A stretch of DNA of 64,000 nucleotides, from assembly GCA_030549335.1 (NCBI GenBank), contig CM060184.1:39759909-39823908 (forward strand), given 5' to 3'. The notes beneath the pieces are model-generated. The model saw only the letters and a program-made list of their open reading frames with translations, was not told the origin of the DNA and searched no databases. The translations under genes and the position numbers were made by a program. This DNA comes from Pontederia crassipes (Eukaryota > Streptophyta > Magnoliopsida > Commelinales > Pontederiaceae). Every line of letters starts with the position of its first letter. Position 1 is the first letter of the stretch. Below, in pieces: positions 1 through 10,996 of the stretch.

Positions 1-218
1 CTCATAATGTTGGTTGAAAGTTGAAACATGTGTAAACGTTTGATCAACTGAACCTGTAGCGTATGTCAGTGGTTGGTCAACGACCAACTAATGCAGAAGT
101 GAAAAAGAGAAACATGATGAATCACACGTTTACTAACATGCATAATACGAAATGCCTTTCCATCAACTGAGCTGTTAGATTGGGTTAAGTGATCATTTCT
201 CGTTGCGTTTCTTTTCAG

Positions 219-463
219 CATTCGAAGCATTTCATGATGGATCATGGCATGGGATAGATCAAATTCATATCAAGGATGGCCATATTGGTATCACGTTGAA
301 TGGAAGTGGCTCTTTGGCAGAAGTAAACGGTGATCACTTGCGTATGCGGTCGAGGAGAGCAACCTCAGATGATTGTTCGGAGCTCCTAATGGACGGTGCT
401 CATGTTTGTGTACTCTCAGCTCATCCAGCTGCTATGATTTCTGACAAGGATCGGCGAAAATCC
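219..463 (+). CDS. CLASSY-like gene, N-terminal exon (partial gene)
   Basis: The exon follows a clear acceptor (cgtttcttttcag) and ends at a donor (tcc|gtatga). It encodes about 81 residues containing FEAFHDGSWHGIDQIHIKDG, LRMRSRRAT and HVCVLSAHP. This matches, from memory, the N-terminus of the CLASSY1/2 SNF2-type proteins (PFEVFCWGTW, RIRSRKAT, DVCVL). Those proteins act in the nucleus with Pol IV in RNA-directed DNA methylation. The exon starts in phase after one base of a split codon, so a short upstream exon with the initiator lies outside the window or in bases 1-200, where I could not identify it. No in-frame ATG opens this exon. Confidence 0.75.
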
Positions 464-634
464 GTATGATACAACACCCTCCATGTGCTTCCAAGATTTC
501 TATCTGTCTCTGCTGTCATGAAATTTATTTTATGTTCTGATATGTTAAATCCAATTTTTTATTTATTTTCTGAAGCATTCTGTCACTAATTTGAGTTCTA
601 ATTCTCTGAGCCTCTGTACGATTCTTGCCTGCAG
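464..634 (+). other. Intron of the CLASSY-like gene
   Basis: A 171-bp intron with a GT donor (gtatgata) and a pyrimidine-rich acceptor ending in gcctgcag. It joins two exons in phase 0, and the protein similarity to CLASSY runs straight across the junction (DRRKS then LPAMSWNDAKIISVKRLPH). Confidence 0.7.
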
Positions 635-1468
635 TTGCCAGCAATGTCATGGAATGATGCTAAAATTATCTCTGTCAAGAGGCTTCCCCATGTCAATGAA
701 TGTGCATGCCTATTTTCCGTGTTCATAAATAGGAGCAAGTTCCCTATTACCAAGCAGAAATCGAAGGATGCTAGACGGATGGAGGTAGTTCCAATTGAAA
801 AAATTGCAATACTCCAGAAGCTCCTAGAAGATCCTTGTGGAAATGGATATCATCGATGGCGCTCTACTGAGGACTGTGTCTCCTCAAGTAAAAGTAAGCT
901 GCTCAGTGATACCTTTGGTTCGGAAGTTGCATATCTAATGGTATTATCAACTCTCAAAGGAATGAATTTTGAGTTGAAGATGGTACAGGATAAAATAGTT
1001 TGCTGCATCCTTGATAATGATAATGGCATAGCCAATGTTTCCAATCCACAAGTGAATGGTGCTAGGCACAAAATTAATCCAGAGTCTCATGGGGAGATGA
1101 AGATCATGCGCTTCCAAAGATGTCATGGAGTTAGAATTTACCGCAGGATTGAAGCCATTACCAGACCATCTATTCCGGAAGTAAAAATACCTGGAATTGC
1201 CATTAAGGTCAATCACTGCAGTGATGATGTTAGTGAGGATTCAGATGTTGAGATTTTGCATTCCCAAGTAGGTTTGAGGAGATTCTTTCATTCTGATCAT
1301 GCTTCTAGTCATCAGTCACCAGATTCATATCATTCTTCCAACGAGGACAACAAACTAGATGAAAGTGATGATGAGCAACCAGACACATCAGCACCTGATT
1401 CTTCAAGCTCTGATTCGGTTGCAGAAGTAGAAGCAACTTTTACAACTGGACAACAAAGAAAACGATAG
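635..1468 (+). CDS. CLASSY-like gene, second exon, ends at an in-frame stop
   Basis: The exon starts right after an acceptor and is open for 277 codons. Recognisable CLASSY-family blocks are KIISVKRLPHVNECACLFSV, EKIAILQKLLEDPCGNGYHR with WRSTEDC next, and SEVAYLMVLSTLKGMNFELK. They correspond to the N-terminal domain that precedes the helicase. The tail (about residues 200-270) is Ser/Asp/Glu-rich and disordered-looking, as is the family's linker. An in-frame TAG at 1466-1468 ends the exon, whereas family members continue for hundreds of residues. Either splicing leaves the exon earlier, or the gene is broken here. Because the linker and helicase lobes are missing, I treat the locus as a truncated gene or pseudogene. 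Confidence 0.75.
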   Translation: MPAMSWNDAKIISVKRLPHVNECACLFSVFINRSKFPITKQKSKDARRMEVVPIEKIAILQKLLEDPCGNGYHRWRSTEDCVSSSKSKLLSDTFGSEVAYLMVLSTLKGMNFELKMVQDKIVCCILDNDNGIANVSNPQVNGARHKINPESHGEMKIMRFQRCHGVRIYRRIEAITRPSIPEVKIPGIAIKVNHCSDDVSEDSDVEILHSQVGLRRFFHSDHASSHQSPDSYHSSNEDNKLDESDDEQPDTSAPDSSSSDSVAEVEATFTTGQQRKR

Positions 1469-1547
1469 TTGCATTCTCTAGGAAGTTCTGATTTTTAAAA
1501 TTTTTTCAAACAAACCCGTATCTTCGATGATTGTGATGAATTGTTAG

Positions 1548-1700
1548 GTAATGGATTCAGAGGCATCCAATGGGAGTACTCGTTTAGTAAGAGATGATGA
1601 CGGATCGTGCCAACATGATTTCAAGCTGAATGAGGAGATTGGATTGATATGCCGGTTATGCAATTTCGTGGACACTGAAATAACTACAATACTATCGAAG
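1548..1700 (+). CDS. CLASSY-like gene, third recognisable exon (pre-helicase zinc motif)
   Basis: Acceptor ttgttag and donor tcgaag|gtactt bound 51 codons. These include HDFKLNEEIGLICRLCNFVD, the conserved HE(Y/F)xLDEEIGLxCRLCG block just before the SNF2 domain in CLASSY/DRD1-type proteins. About 300 residues of linker expected between this block and the previous exon are absent. No helicase exon follows anywhere in the next 62 kb. The 3' half of the gene was therefore deleted, or lies beyond the window after a very large transposon-filled intron. Confidence 0.7.
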
Positions 1701-1924
1701 GTACTTATACCTAGCTGAAACCATTGACAGTGTTTTATTTGATTAATTATTATCGAACCACATGATTATATAAGATAGACAAATAGGGTTCCAAAGTCTT
1801 TATCTAGCTGACAAAGAAAGAATCAAGTAATGCCATGAATCAAAGTAGTATACGACTAATGCACAATAGTGATATACACATTGAAATAGATATTCGAGAT
1901 ATGTGGGGATTATAGAAGTCATCA

Positions 1925-2985
1925 TAAGGTCTTTTACATCGTCTCTAAATCTGATGATGATTTTTATTTTAAGAGGTGTATAATATAACACCCGAGAATT
2001 TGGAACATAAACAAAAGAAAAGGCAAAATCTATAATTCCAAAAAATTTGGAATTTATAAATAATAATTATTTGTCATAACCAACCCTCTATGTTTTAACT
2101 CCTTATCCTATTTAACTTCTTATAGCTCCTCCACTTCACCAATTTTCGGCCACCATAACTCCTTATTTTCCCCATAGCCGCACAATAATCAGATCTCCCG
2201 AGATGCGGAAATGTTGCTGCATCTAAGAGACAATACTGAGGAATGACGATGATCCAGGTGAGGAACAGTGGCCATGGCTAAGGTTTTTCGCACTCTTTCT
2301 TCACTCTACTTTTCTAGCCTCATTTTCCTCATCTGGTGGCACTAGCAAGCACATGGGTGCATGGACGAAGGATCTTTGATGTAAGGGACCTTTAGGGCTG
2401 TCGGCATGAGAAATGAATGAGAAGTCGACTAATTAAACATAAGAGGATTCCCGTAGGGACATCTAAAAGGTGGGTGGTCAATCATTAGGTCAACCTGGGA
2501 TTGAGTTTTAACAATAGTTTTTCAGAATCTTAGGGTCAAATAAACTTCCATCATCGTTTACAATTGTCCATGATTCGCCCACATGATTATTTTGATCCTA
2601 AGATGTTTAATCTGACGAAATCACCTTAACAACGATCATTAGGCTTTCATTGGAATCACAAAAGACCGGGTTTCAAACAACGCAACCCAAGTGTACAATT
2701 ATAAGGCAGAACAACGGGCAATCCAGGCTGAGTTCCATGCTACTTGACCCGTGTCTTCCACACAAACCTTCGTGCATTGTCGAAACTCGGATTGGAATCC
2801 CACTGATCTGGGTTGACTCCTTCAATTATTGGGCCAGAAAATTAGAATCCGAGCTGAGTCCTCACAAACCAAGACCAAATTCCCAAAGCCGAATGCTTGA
2901 CCATAATCCGGGCCAAGTCTGGATTACACTCGGGCTGAGTTCGCCCGAGCTCATTGAGTGAGTGGAACTCGAGCTGGGTTCCGTC
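1925..2985 (+). mobile_element. Ty3/gypsy-type 3' end and LTR remnant
   Basis: A stretch at 1947-1983 (tttattttaagaggtgtata) has the form of a plant gypsy polypurine tract, followed by TATAACACCCGAG at 1984, the usual LTR start TGTAACACCC with one change. It parallels the junction of another element at 32683-32720. The downstream part (2650-2985) is rich in CGGGCTGAGTT / CGCCCGAGCT words. No coding domain, matching second LTR or target duplication was found, so this is an old fragment with uncertain right edge. Confidence 0.45.
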
Positions 2986-3020
2986 GCAAAAAAGGTTATT
3001 TTATATTTCGTTATTATATT

Positions 3021-3089
3021 GCATAGGTATGAGACAACAACAACAACAAAGTCTTATCCCACTAGGTGGGGTCGGCATAGGTATGAGAC
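3021..3089 (-). mobile_element. 39-bp retroposed tail (RTE/SINE 3' end) with 15-bp target duplication
   Basis: The 39 bases at 3036-3074 are flanked by exact 15-bp direct repeats gcataggtatgagac (3021-3035 and 3075-3089). Read on the minus strand, the insert is CGACCCCACCTAGTGGGATA, then AGACTTTG, then a (GTT)n tail. This is the 3'-end signature shared by many plant RTE LINEs and the SINEs that use them. It is an extreme 5' truncation, essentially only the tail. Confidence 0.8.
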
Positions 3090-3650
3090 ATGATCAGAAT
3101 TTTATTGCTATTTTACATTGTAATCCCGATTTATTTTGTTTAGTGTTACATGTCATGACAAATGAAAAGCTTGTGAATTTTCGTAGTCTTGCAAATAATT
3201 CAAATACAATAATTTCAACATATTTTAAGCAGCTTAGATCTAACAGCATAACAAAATCACTGTGGTCATACAATATGATAGCTAAGCTAATATGTCACGG
3301 AAATCTTCCAACTGTTTCAAGGGCCTCATGGCATGAAGCAAAAGGAAGATGTATAGAAGCAAATTAAGGATTAATACCGGTGAACAGTTCGATATTTGTT
3401 TTTAAGTTCCGAATAGCATTGCCCTCATATTACACAGTCAAAACAAAGGTGATGACGGCGAATGTACGTGCTCCACAGTTCTTAAACCTCCCTTCAGAAA
3501 AAAAAAGGCTCAAACCAAGAGAAGAACCCAGAAGCAAAGCAAAGCACTTCTTCCACCCTCCGTAAACCTCCCTACACCTTGACTGTTCCAATATTTACAT
3601 CTCATCCTGAGGATGAAATCAAAATAAACAGCCATCACCGGACCTATATA
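3090..3650. other. Unassigned intergenic DNA
   Basis: Moderately AT-rich sequence with short open frames that have no recognisable motif. It ends at the target site of the L1 element (TACACACATCC, 3651-3661). I see no gene, repeat or regulatory signal here. Confidence 0.5.
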
Positions 3651-6059
3651 TACACACATCCTTTTTTTGAAAAGAAAGTACTATCATTACGTAATGAAAA
3701 GAATCATAGTCATTGTAAAAAATGCTCTCGAGGCCATGGGGGATTGTGGAACCAAAAATTCTTGTCATTTTGGCGGCCAAAATTAGCTAGAAAGTCAGCT
3801 GCAGTATTTGAAGTTCTTGGGCAAAATACAAGTGATGATGGGGTAAGGCAGCAACCAATATAGTTCTGGATGTCAACAACGATGCTGCGAATTCGTCACG
3901 GACAATTGCGAGTACTCCTGATGATGTGAACTAGACTCTCAGAATCAGTGCAGATTTTGACATGGGTGATCCGACGAGTGATACATGCGCAGATACCAAG
4001 TAGAAGCGCCCAGCCTCGGCATAGAGGGCAGAATCAGCAGGGACATCACCCGCTCCTGCAAAAATTAAAGTACCAGTGTTAGTCCGTAGAATATAACCAT
4101 AGCCCCCTTTCCTGTTGGCCCAGCAGAAGGAGCCATCCGAATTGAGGATAACCCAATTCGGGAAGGGGTGCTCCCACTGGATTTGTGGAGGATCATGGGG
4201 GAGAGCGCCTCAGGTGCGTGGGTGACAGAGGTAATAAATTTGTGAAAACTGGCGACGACTTTTTCCCAGATCACATTGACGGTTGCATGTCTTGATCGGA
4301 AATGGAGATTGTTCCCGAGGTTCCAGATTCCCCACAAGGCAGTAAGAGAAGATCAAAAGAAAATGTTGTTTTGAAGGCTGATCCAAAGTGGCTCCTTCCT
4401 GGGTCCACGAACCAGAATCCCAAGAGGAGAAGAACTGAAAGTTGAATTGTAGTTTTTGTTGGAAGAGGGTCCACAGTTGAAGCACGGTGGGACATGAGAA
4501 AAATAAGTGGGGTATTGTTTCAGTGGCCAAACCACAGAGAGAGCAAAGTGGATCAACAGTAGGGGCAAAATGCTGAACACAGGATTTTGCAGGAAGACGG
4601 TTGTGAAGGAGTTTTCAAAGGAAAAAATGTATTTTAGGGGGAACTTGAATCTTCCAAATTCTGGACCAAGGCTGCCGTCCAACCAAGTTGGTCGGCAAAG
4701 CCCGCTGGTATACGAATTTATAGACCACACTAGCATTGGGAAGCCCATAATCATTTGTCACCCAAATCCACCCGTCATCACAGGCAGTATGTGGGATATA
4801 AATATTACAAATAGTTTCACAAGTCGAAATAGTAAAAATTTGAGGTAGCAGGGGGATGTTCCAGGTGTGATCGATGATGAGGTTCGAAACTTTAAGAGTG
4901 GAGATGTCGATGTCCATATTTATGTAAGTCGGCGATCTGTTGAGGAGGATAGGGGATATCCCCAGATCATGGAGAACCGAGGTGTTCAAGCCTGACCCGA
5001 TAGCCTTGATAAAACCTAGATGGAGGTGTGGGATTGCTTCAAGGATAAGTCTCCAGGACCAAGCAGAGTGGTGGAAGTCCCTTGGCTCCCAGAGGCAGAA
5101 AGAACCATATTTTGCGTGAATGAGAGTAGCCTAGGTCGAAGTTGAGTAATTTAGGAGGTTAAGAATTCTATGAGCCAAGAACGAGGCCCGAATGAGATGG
5201 ATACCCAGCCCGCCCTCAGCTCGGGGGCACTGGACAGTTTTGCCGGCTAATGAGATGTGATGAATGGTGGCCATTGCTAGAATCCCAAAAGAAAGATCTA
5301 CTAAGTTTCTCCAGGGTAGAGACAGTGCCCATGGATAAATATGTCATGCCGAGGAAGTAGTTAGGTATAGAGGAGATAGTAGACTTAATGAGGGTAGCAC
5401 GGCCCGTCTGACTAAGCAGCCGACGATGCCAACCAGTAAGCCTAGTCATGATTTTTCTAACAAGAAAAGCTTGCTGTGATGCAGGATATATTTAGGAGAT
5501 GGGGGCTCCTAAATAAGTCAAGGGGAATGTATCTTGGTGGATGCCCAAAAATTAGTGATGGATTGTCTTCTTCTTGGGCTGAGTTTAGATGGGAAATAAA
5601 CAACAGATTTGAGGGGATTTAATCATTGACCAGTAACACTACAAGAAAAGTAACTTTTAACGACGGGTTGAAAAAATAGTCGTTAATTTGGCTTATTAGC
5701 GACGGGATAAAAATGTTCTCTTTAATAAAAGTATCAGTAATGTCGAGTAAAAGATTCCGTCGATAAAAGAATGAGTCCGGTCGTTAAAAGTTCAAGATAA
5801 CAATGAGTTATTCGTGTGTCCATTAATGATCATTAAAACAATTAAAAATATTTAAAATGGAGATGGAAAGTTTAACTAAACCCGCTCATATTTCATTTTT
5901 TTGGCGGATTACAAAATAATTTCCCTTCGTAAATTTCACTAACTTGGTACCAAAATGCATCTGCACTGTTGATCAAACCACAAAACATCTACTACGGTAA
6001 ACGAAGTCCTAAAAGGTCATACCAGCCGCTGTGCATGTCCTTGTACCAAAGCTTATGGT

Positions 6060-6425
6060 CCTCCATGCTCAAATTTCTCCCCAATTTTTTTTCACCTCCT
6101 CTGCTCACAGCTGCAGCACCCAGTGGTGCCTATCACAGTCATCATCGTCGCCTTCAAGGAGCAACTACCAGAGCTCCGGGTCCTCGAGGCTTGAATTTCT
6201 CCCCCAATTTTTCTTCACCTCCTCTGCTCACAACTACAACACCTGGAGATTCCTACAACAGTCATCACCGTCGCCTTCAAGGAACATCTATTAGAGCTCA
6301 TGGTTCTCTAGGCTCAAATTTCTCCTCAATCTTTCTTCACCTCCTATGCTCATCACAACTGCAGCACCTGTCGGCGCCTATAGCAGTCATCATTGTCGCC
6401 TTCATGGAGCAACTCACAACAGCCG
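6060..6425 (+). repeat. Three tandem copies of a ~122-bp unit inside the CACTA element
   Basis: The anchor tcacctcctctgctcac occurs at 6092, 6215 and (as tcacctcctatgctcat) 6337, spacing 123 and 122 bp. Each unit also carries a gtcatcatcgtcgccttcaa-like block. Because the period is not a multiple of 3 in all copies, the apparent Ser/Pro/His-rich open frames here are probably a by-product of the repeat. Confidence 0.8.
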
Positions 6426-8560
6426 GCTGTCCCTAGCTTCATCGCAGAATGATGTTCTTCTCTCACAGACTAAGGCATCCTCTAGCAGTTTCAACTCATT
6501 TGTGCCCCCTGACTTTGCCCCTTTTCTCTCAATTGAAATAGTTTTGTGATTTTTTTCCATTTCATCGTTCTGATAGTTTTTTACCTTACTATTTCAAGTT
6601 GCATAGGATGCCAATTTATGGAAGTACACATCCTGTCAATACTTGAAGACATGCATTTGGATTTCGAATTGCAGGGAACAACCTTTTTACATCTAATGCT
6701 TTTGGTTGTGTTCAGGTTTAGTAAAGTCCCCCATATGTGCAAGAAGAGTTTTTTTTCAGGATCATTCTCATATCTGTGTAATATTTATGTCTTTTGATGC
6801 TATTATAACAACTACTTTTTTACTTTTGAAATCACATTCTAATGGTGCTGTAACTTGATAGCATCCATATTTATGTAAGTTTTTAAAGATTAAATATTCT
6901 ACAAGTAAAGCATCTTATAATTGCACAATTGATAATTAAACATGTAGTCCTTTCTATATATAGGATCATTTTTTGGATCAACTGAGAATCATGGCAAGGC
7001 AGTGGGATGTTTCCTCTTTCTTTTGAGTCCATTGTTAAGAGATATTCCATAGTTGTAGTATCTAAAATGATGATGGCGACAACCATTTACTAGGATGGTG
7101 ACTCAATGCCTCTTCCATCCATTATCCAGAACAGAAATTTATTACATTATTTTATTTTTCAGTGCAACCTTGCTACAATAGTAATCTCAATTGGCATAAG
7201 TCTCGTAAGGCTCCCAATTATGAACTCATGTACAACCCTTGCATCTTTTGCCCATTTACTTTGGTCCCTAGTTTTAGTTTAAAATTGCATAGAATGCTAA
7301 TAAAAAGGTTGAAATTAATTATATTACCCCAAAATGCATTAGTGCATAATAACGCTATAGAAACTCTATATTGCCACAATTCATTTGTTAATGTGTTAGA
7401 TCTGAATTTTTTTGAACGTATTAGCTAATGTGTCACAATTCTTTCGTCGTCTTCCATGCTTCCTTTTTGCTTGAGCGTTTCTTTTTTTTGTTTCCTCTCT
7501 TCTCTTATTTACAATTATAATGAGTGAGAACGTGGCGAAGGTAGAGGGAACAACGAAATCATATAAAGCTCATCTTTATGCTAAAAGTAACCACTGAGTA
7601 TTTTTTTTTCATGTTAGTGAAGTCTCTTAATACTTCTTATTTGAGTAGGTGCGTTTACTATGTGCAAACGGCAAAAGTGACAGCCAATCTGGTGACTTGA
7701 TGGATAAGGTAAAGCTGAATCGATAAGAAACATTTCCTTCTCTAAACTTATTCTTGTACTACGATGTTGTATTTTTTATGTCTTATGAATATTATGATCA
7801 TCTTGTTTTGCTAGAAACTACCCTGCAGTAATCTGTTTCTTAAGTCATAATGATAATGCATGTGAGCTTTCTATCACTGTGTCATACTTTCTATATGAAT
7901 GCATGATTAAGTTCTTACTACTTCCTACATGAAGAATTGATATTGAAATTCAACTATTTCATGCTCTACTTATTTTGCATGTGGAGTATGAACATTATCA
8001 TATTTATTTTTCATTTTGTTTTGACAGGTTGAAGAAATGCTTCATCCACAAAAAAGATCATAGATGGTCTTCTCATTTGAAATTCCTGAAACAACTTGGA
8101 CAACAAATCACATTCCAAATCAGCTAGCTATGGAAGTTTTTACCAATATTTGTAATATGAATGAATGCCGATTGCCAAGCACACTAGTTGATGTTATGTA
8201 CAAAGTGTTGGAGTTGTTGAAAGTTCTATTAGAGACTCAAATGTGACATTTCATCTTTTTGAAATGACAAATTTATTTCTTTTTTTCTCTTTTTGATCTA
8301 GAATGTATACCATGATATTAATGCAAAGAATTTGTATCTTATCAAATTTAGATGATACGAGAACTTTTTATAATATACTTACAAGTGATATGTAATATGT
8401 GAATGTTACTTTTACTTTTATATGTGTTATATGTTAGAAGATACAACAGAAATGTATTGGTAATAGTTTTTCATTGAAATTTAAAACAAATTATTATGAA
8501 GTTCTAATAAATTATTTGTATTACTGATTGGAATAGTGGTAATTGTTGGTCACTTTTTAT
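6426..8560. other. Internal cargo of the CACTA element, unrecognised
   Basis: AT-rich anonymous sequence. The only open frame worth noting is 8064-8246 on the plus strand (60 residues, containing FEIPETTWTTNHIPNQLAME). It is preceded by a pyrimidine-rich, acceptor-like ttttgacag at 8021-8029. It could be an exon of a captured gene, but I do not recognise the family. No transposase signature was seen. Confidence 0.4.
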
Positions 8561-10996
8561 TAGTTGTTAATTCTTTAATGGCACCTTTTATAGTTTAATA
8601 ACTTTTAGCGACCGAATCTTAATTGGTCATTACTATACTTTACGACAAGTTTAATTGCCATTAAAGATCAATAATGACAATAAACTTGCTCGTCATTGAT
8701 AATGTGTGACGATGAGATCTTTTGCCATTATAGATTTTCAACGGCCAATGTTTTGCTTATCGTTACTAGGTTTTAACGACCGGCTAGTGCACGTTATTCA
8801 TCATTAACGACGGAGCCTATAACGATGAGTGACGATCCAAAAATTCAGTCGTTAAAGATTTTTAAGGACCAGAATATCATTTTTTGTGACCACTTTTTCC
8901 TTCGTTATTAGACACTTTTCTTGTAGCGAAGCGTCTCATAAGAGTGAAGGATGCTCTTAAGCTGTCGATAGTTAGCGAGAGTCGCCCTTATGCAGATAAG
9001 AAGGTCATCAATAAAGAGAAGGTGGCTAATAGAGAAATTGTTGTGGTTGAAAGGTTTGATAAGGCAAGAAGTTATGCTGGGTTCAAGAAGTGAGGTGAAG
9101 ACTTGCGAAGAGATGATGAACAGATCGGGTGAAAGCGGATCACCCTGCCTAATGCCCTTGTGTGGCAGAAAATATGGAGAAGGAGATCCATTAATCACAC
9201 AGGAGAACATGGGGGATCAAATGCATATTTCTATCCAAGTGATGAAGGCAGGAGGGTAGTTCATGAGGGTTAAAGTCTTAATAATTTCATTCCAGGACAC
9301 ACAATCAAAAGCTTTCTCCATGTCAGCTTTAATGATCATGCGCTTAATGCGACCAGAAGATAGAGAATGCGTGAGCTCTTGAGCAATAAGAATGTTATCC
9401 TGAATACTACGTCTCGGAATAAAAGCAGTTTGCATGGGATTGATAAGAGTGTTTAAGGTAGGTTGCAGCCTATTGACAATAATCTTTGATAGAACATTAC
9501 AGAGGGAGATGGGCGATAATCTTTGATGGACAAGGGAGACATTTTTTTGGAAATGAAAATGAGTGTTGTTTTCCCCAGTCCTTAGGGATTTGGTTGAATT
9601 TTAGAAAGTAAGTTGAATTTTGGAGATGATTCGGGGACCCACAATCTCCTAGTGAATACGATAGAAATCAATGGTGAAGCCATCTAGACCTGAGGCACAG
9701 CCCGATGGTATGCCCCAAACAACCGAGGTGACCTCCTATTAGGTAATGGGTCTAGTGAGGGAAGGAAAGAAATAGGGATCACATGAAGGCAGGGAAGGCC
9801 AGAGGTTCAAGGGGATGTCGGCCTCGCGTGGAGGGGCCCATAGGGTTTGATAGTGATCAACATAATCCTGCACAATGAGAGCAGGACCCCTGAGATGACT
9901 ACTAGAGTTGGATTGGACCGAATGGATGAGGTTTTGTTTATTCCTAACAATGGTCTGAAGATGAAAATTTTTTGTGTTGCTATCACTATGGTGGAGCTAG
10001 GAGGTATGTGCCTTACTCCACCATTTGATACTGATTTGGCGTAGGAGGGCCGTGTGCAGGTGATAGGAGGCCCGCAGGCAAGCGAGAGAGAGCCCTTGGG
10101 TAGAGTCAGGTGCTCTAAAAGGGAGATTGAGTGAGCGTCTCCTCAGCGCGGGTTTGAGAACCTCCCGATTCTAGCGTAGGGTGATTATGCGGATCCGGTG
10201 AAGGGCTTTCTAAATGGAGTTATGCTTAGAAGAGGAGGACCATTGATGTTTTACAATACAGAGCCAGAAGTGTTCGTATTTGAAGGACCGAGGCTGAGGA
10301 AGTTGAATATTAGATTGGAAAAGAATGGGGACATGGTCCGACGCACAGCGTGGGAGGGAGGAAAGAACAAGGCTCGGGAAAGCACTAATCCAATGATGGC
10401 TGACCAACATACGATTCAATCGACACAAGATTCTAGCGTGACTAGCACGATTGTTTGACCAAGTGAAAGGGTTTCCAGAGAGGTTGATGTCTAAAAGACC
10501 ATGGCTTTGGATGAGGTTGTTAAGGAGCACAGTAGATATGGTTGGAGTAAAGGGATTACACCCCCCCATTTGTCATCAGAAGATAAAATGCAGTTAAAAT
10601 CACTGATAGGAAAATCATTAGAATTTATCTAGTTTAACATGTTCCATAAAAGGTTTCTATCCGAACATTAAGGACTAGAATAGATGCAAGATAATAGGAA
10701 ATGAAAGATTTCGTAGGAAACAACAGCACACAAAATAGAATCCGAGGAGAGTAAAGAGGTAACTTACGTATCCTACCCATGCTAGGTGAGGATAATAACC
10801 TTAGCAGCGCTTGTCCTAACGCAGAATGTGCCGGACCAAGAAGGATCGTGGCGGCGGATCACCTGCTTAGACTTTATAGAACCAACATGACTCTCTAATA
10901 AAATTACAATATTAGGAGAATGTGTGGAAATAAGGTTCCTAATTCTATCTCTAACTTTCGATCTGAACGCGCCTCTATAGTTCCAGGCGAGTATCT

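Larger units (their letters stand above)
5637..8928. mobile_element. Non-autonomous CACTA (En/Spm) transposon inside the L1
   Basis: The left end CACTACAAGAAAAGT (5637) and right end acttttcttgtagcg (to 8928) form about 14-bp terminal inverted repeats with one decayed base. Subterminal regions (about 5660-5830 and 8560-8920) repeat TAACGAC / GTCGTTA-type words, the expected transposase-binding layout. Removing the element joins L1 codons smoothly (YETL then TGQ), and the junction bases suggest a decayed 3-bp TAA duplication. No transposase motif is visible in the 3.3 kb. It holds a three-copy tandem repeat and anonymous sequence, possibly captured host DNA. Confidence 0.88.

Noticed and set aside
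2954-3367. 137-codon open frame
   Set aside because: It runs through the retroposed tail and its target repeats, so it cannot be a conserved gene.
5969-6549. Ser/Pro/His-rich protein gene
   Set aside because: Open frames in two phases are produced by the 122-bp tandem repeat within the CACTA element; no start context or conserved domain.
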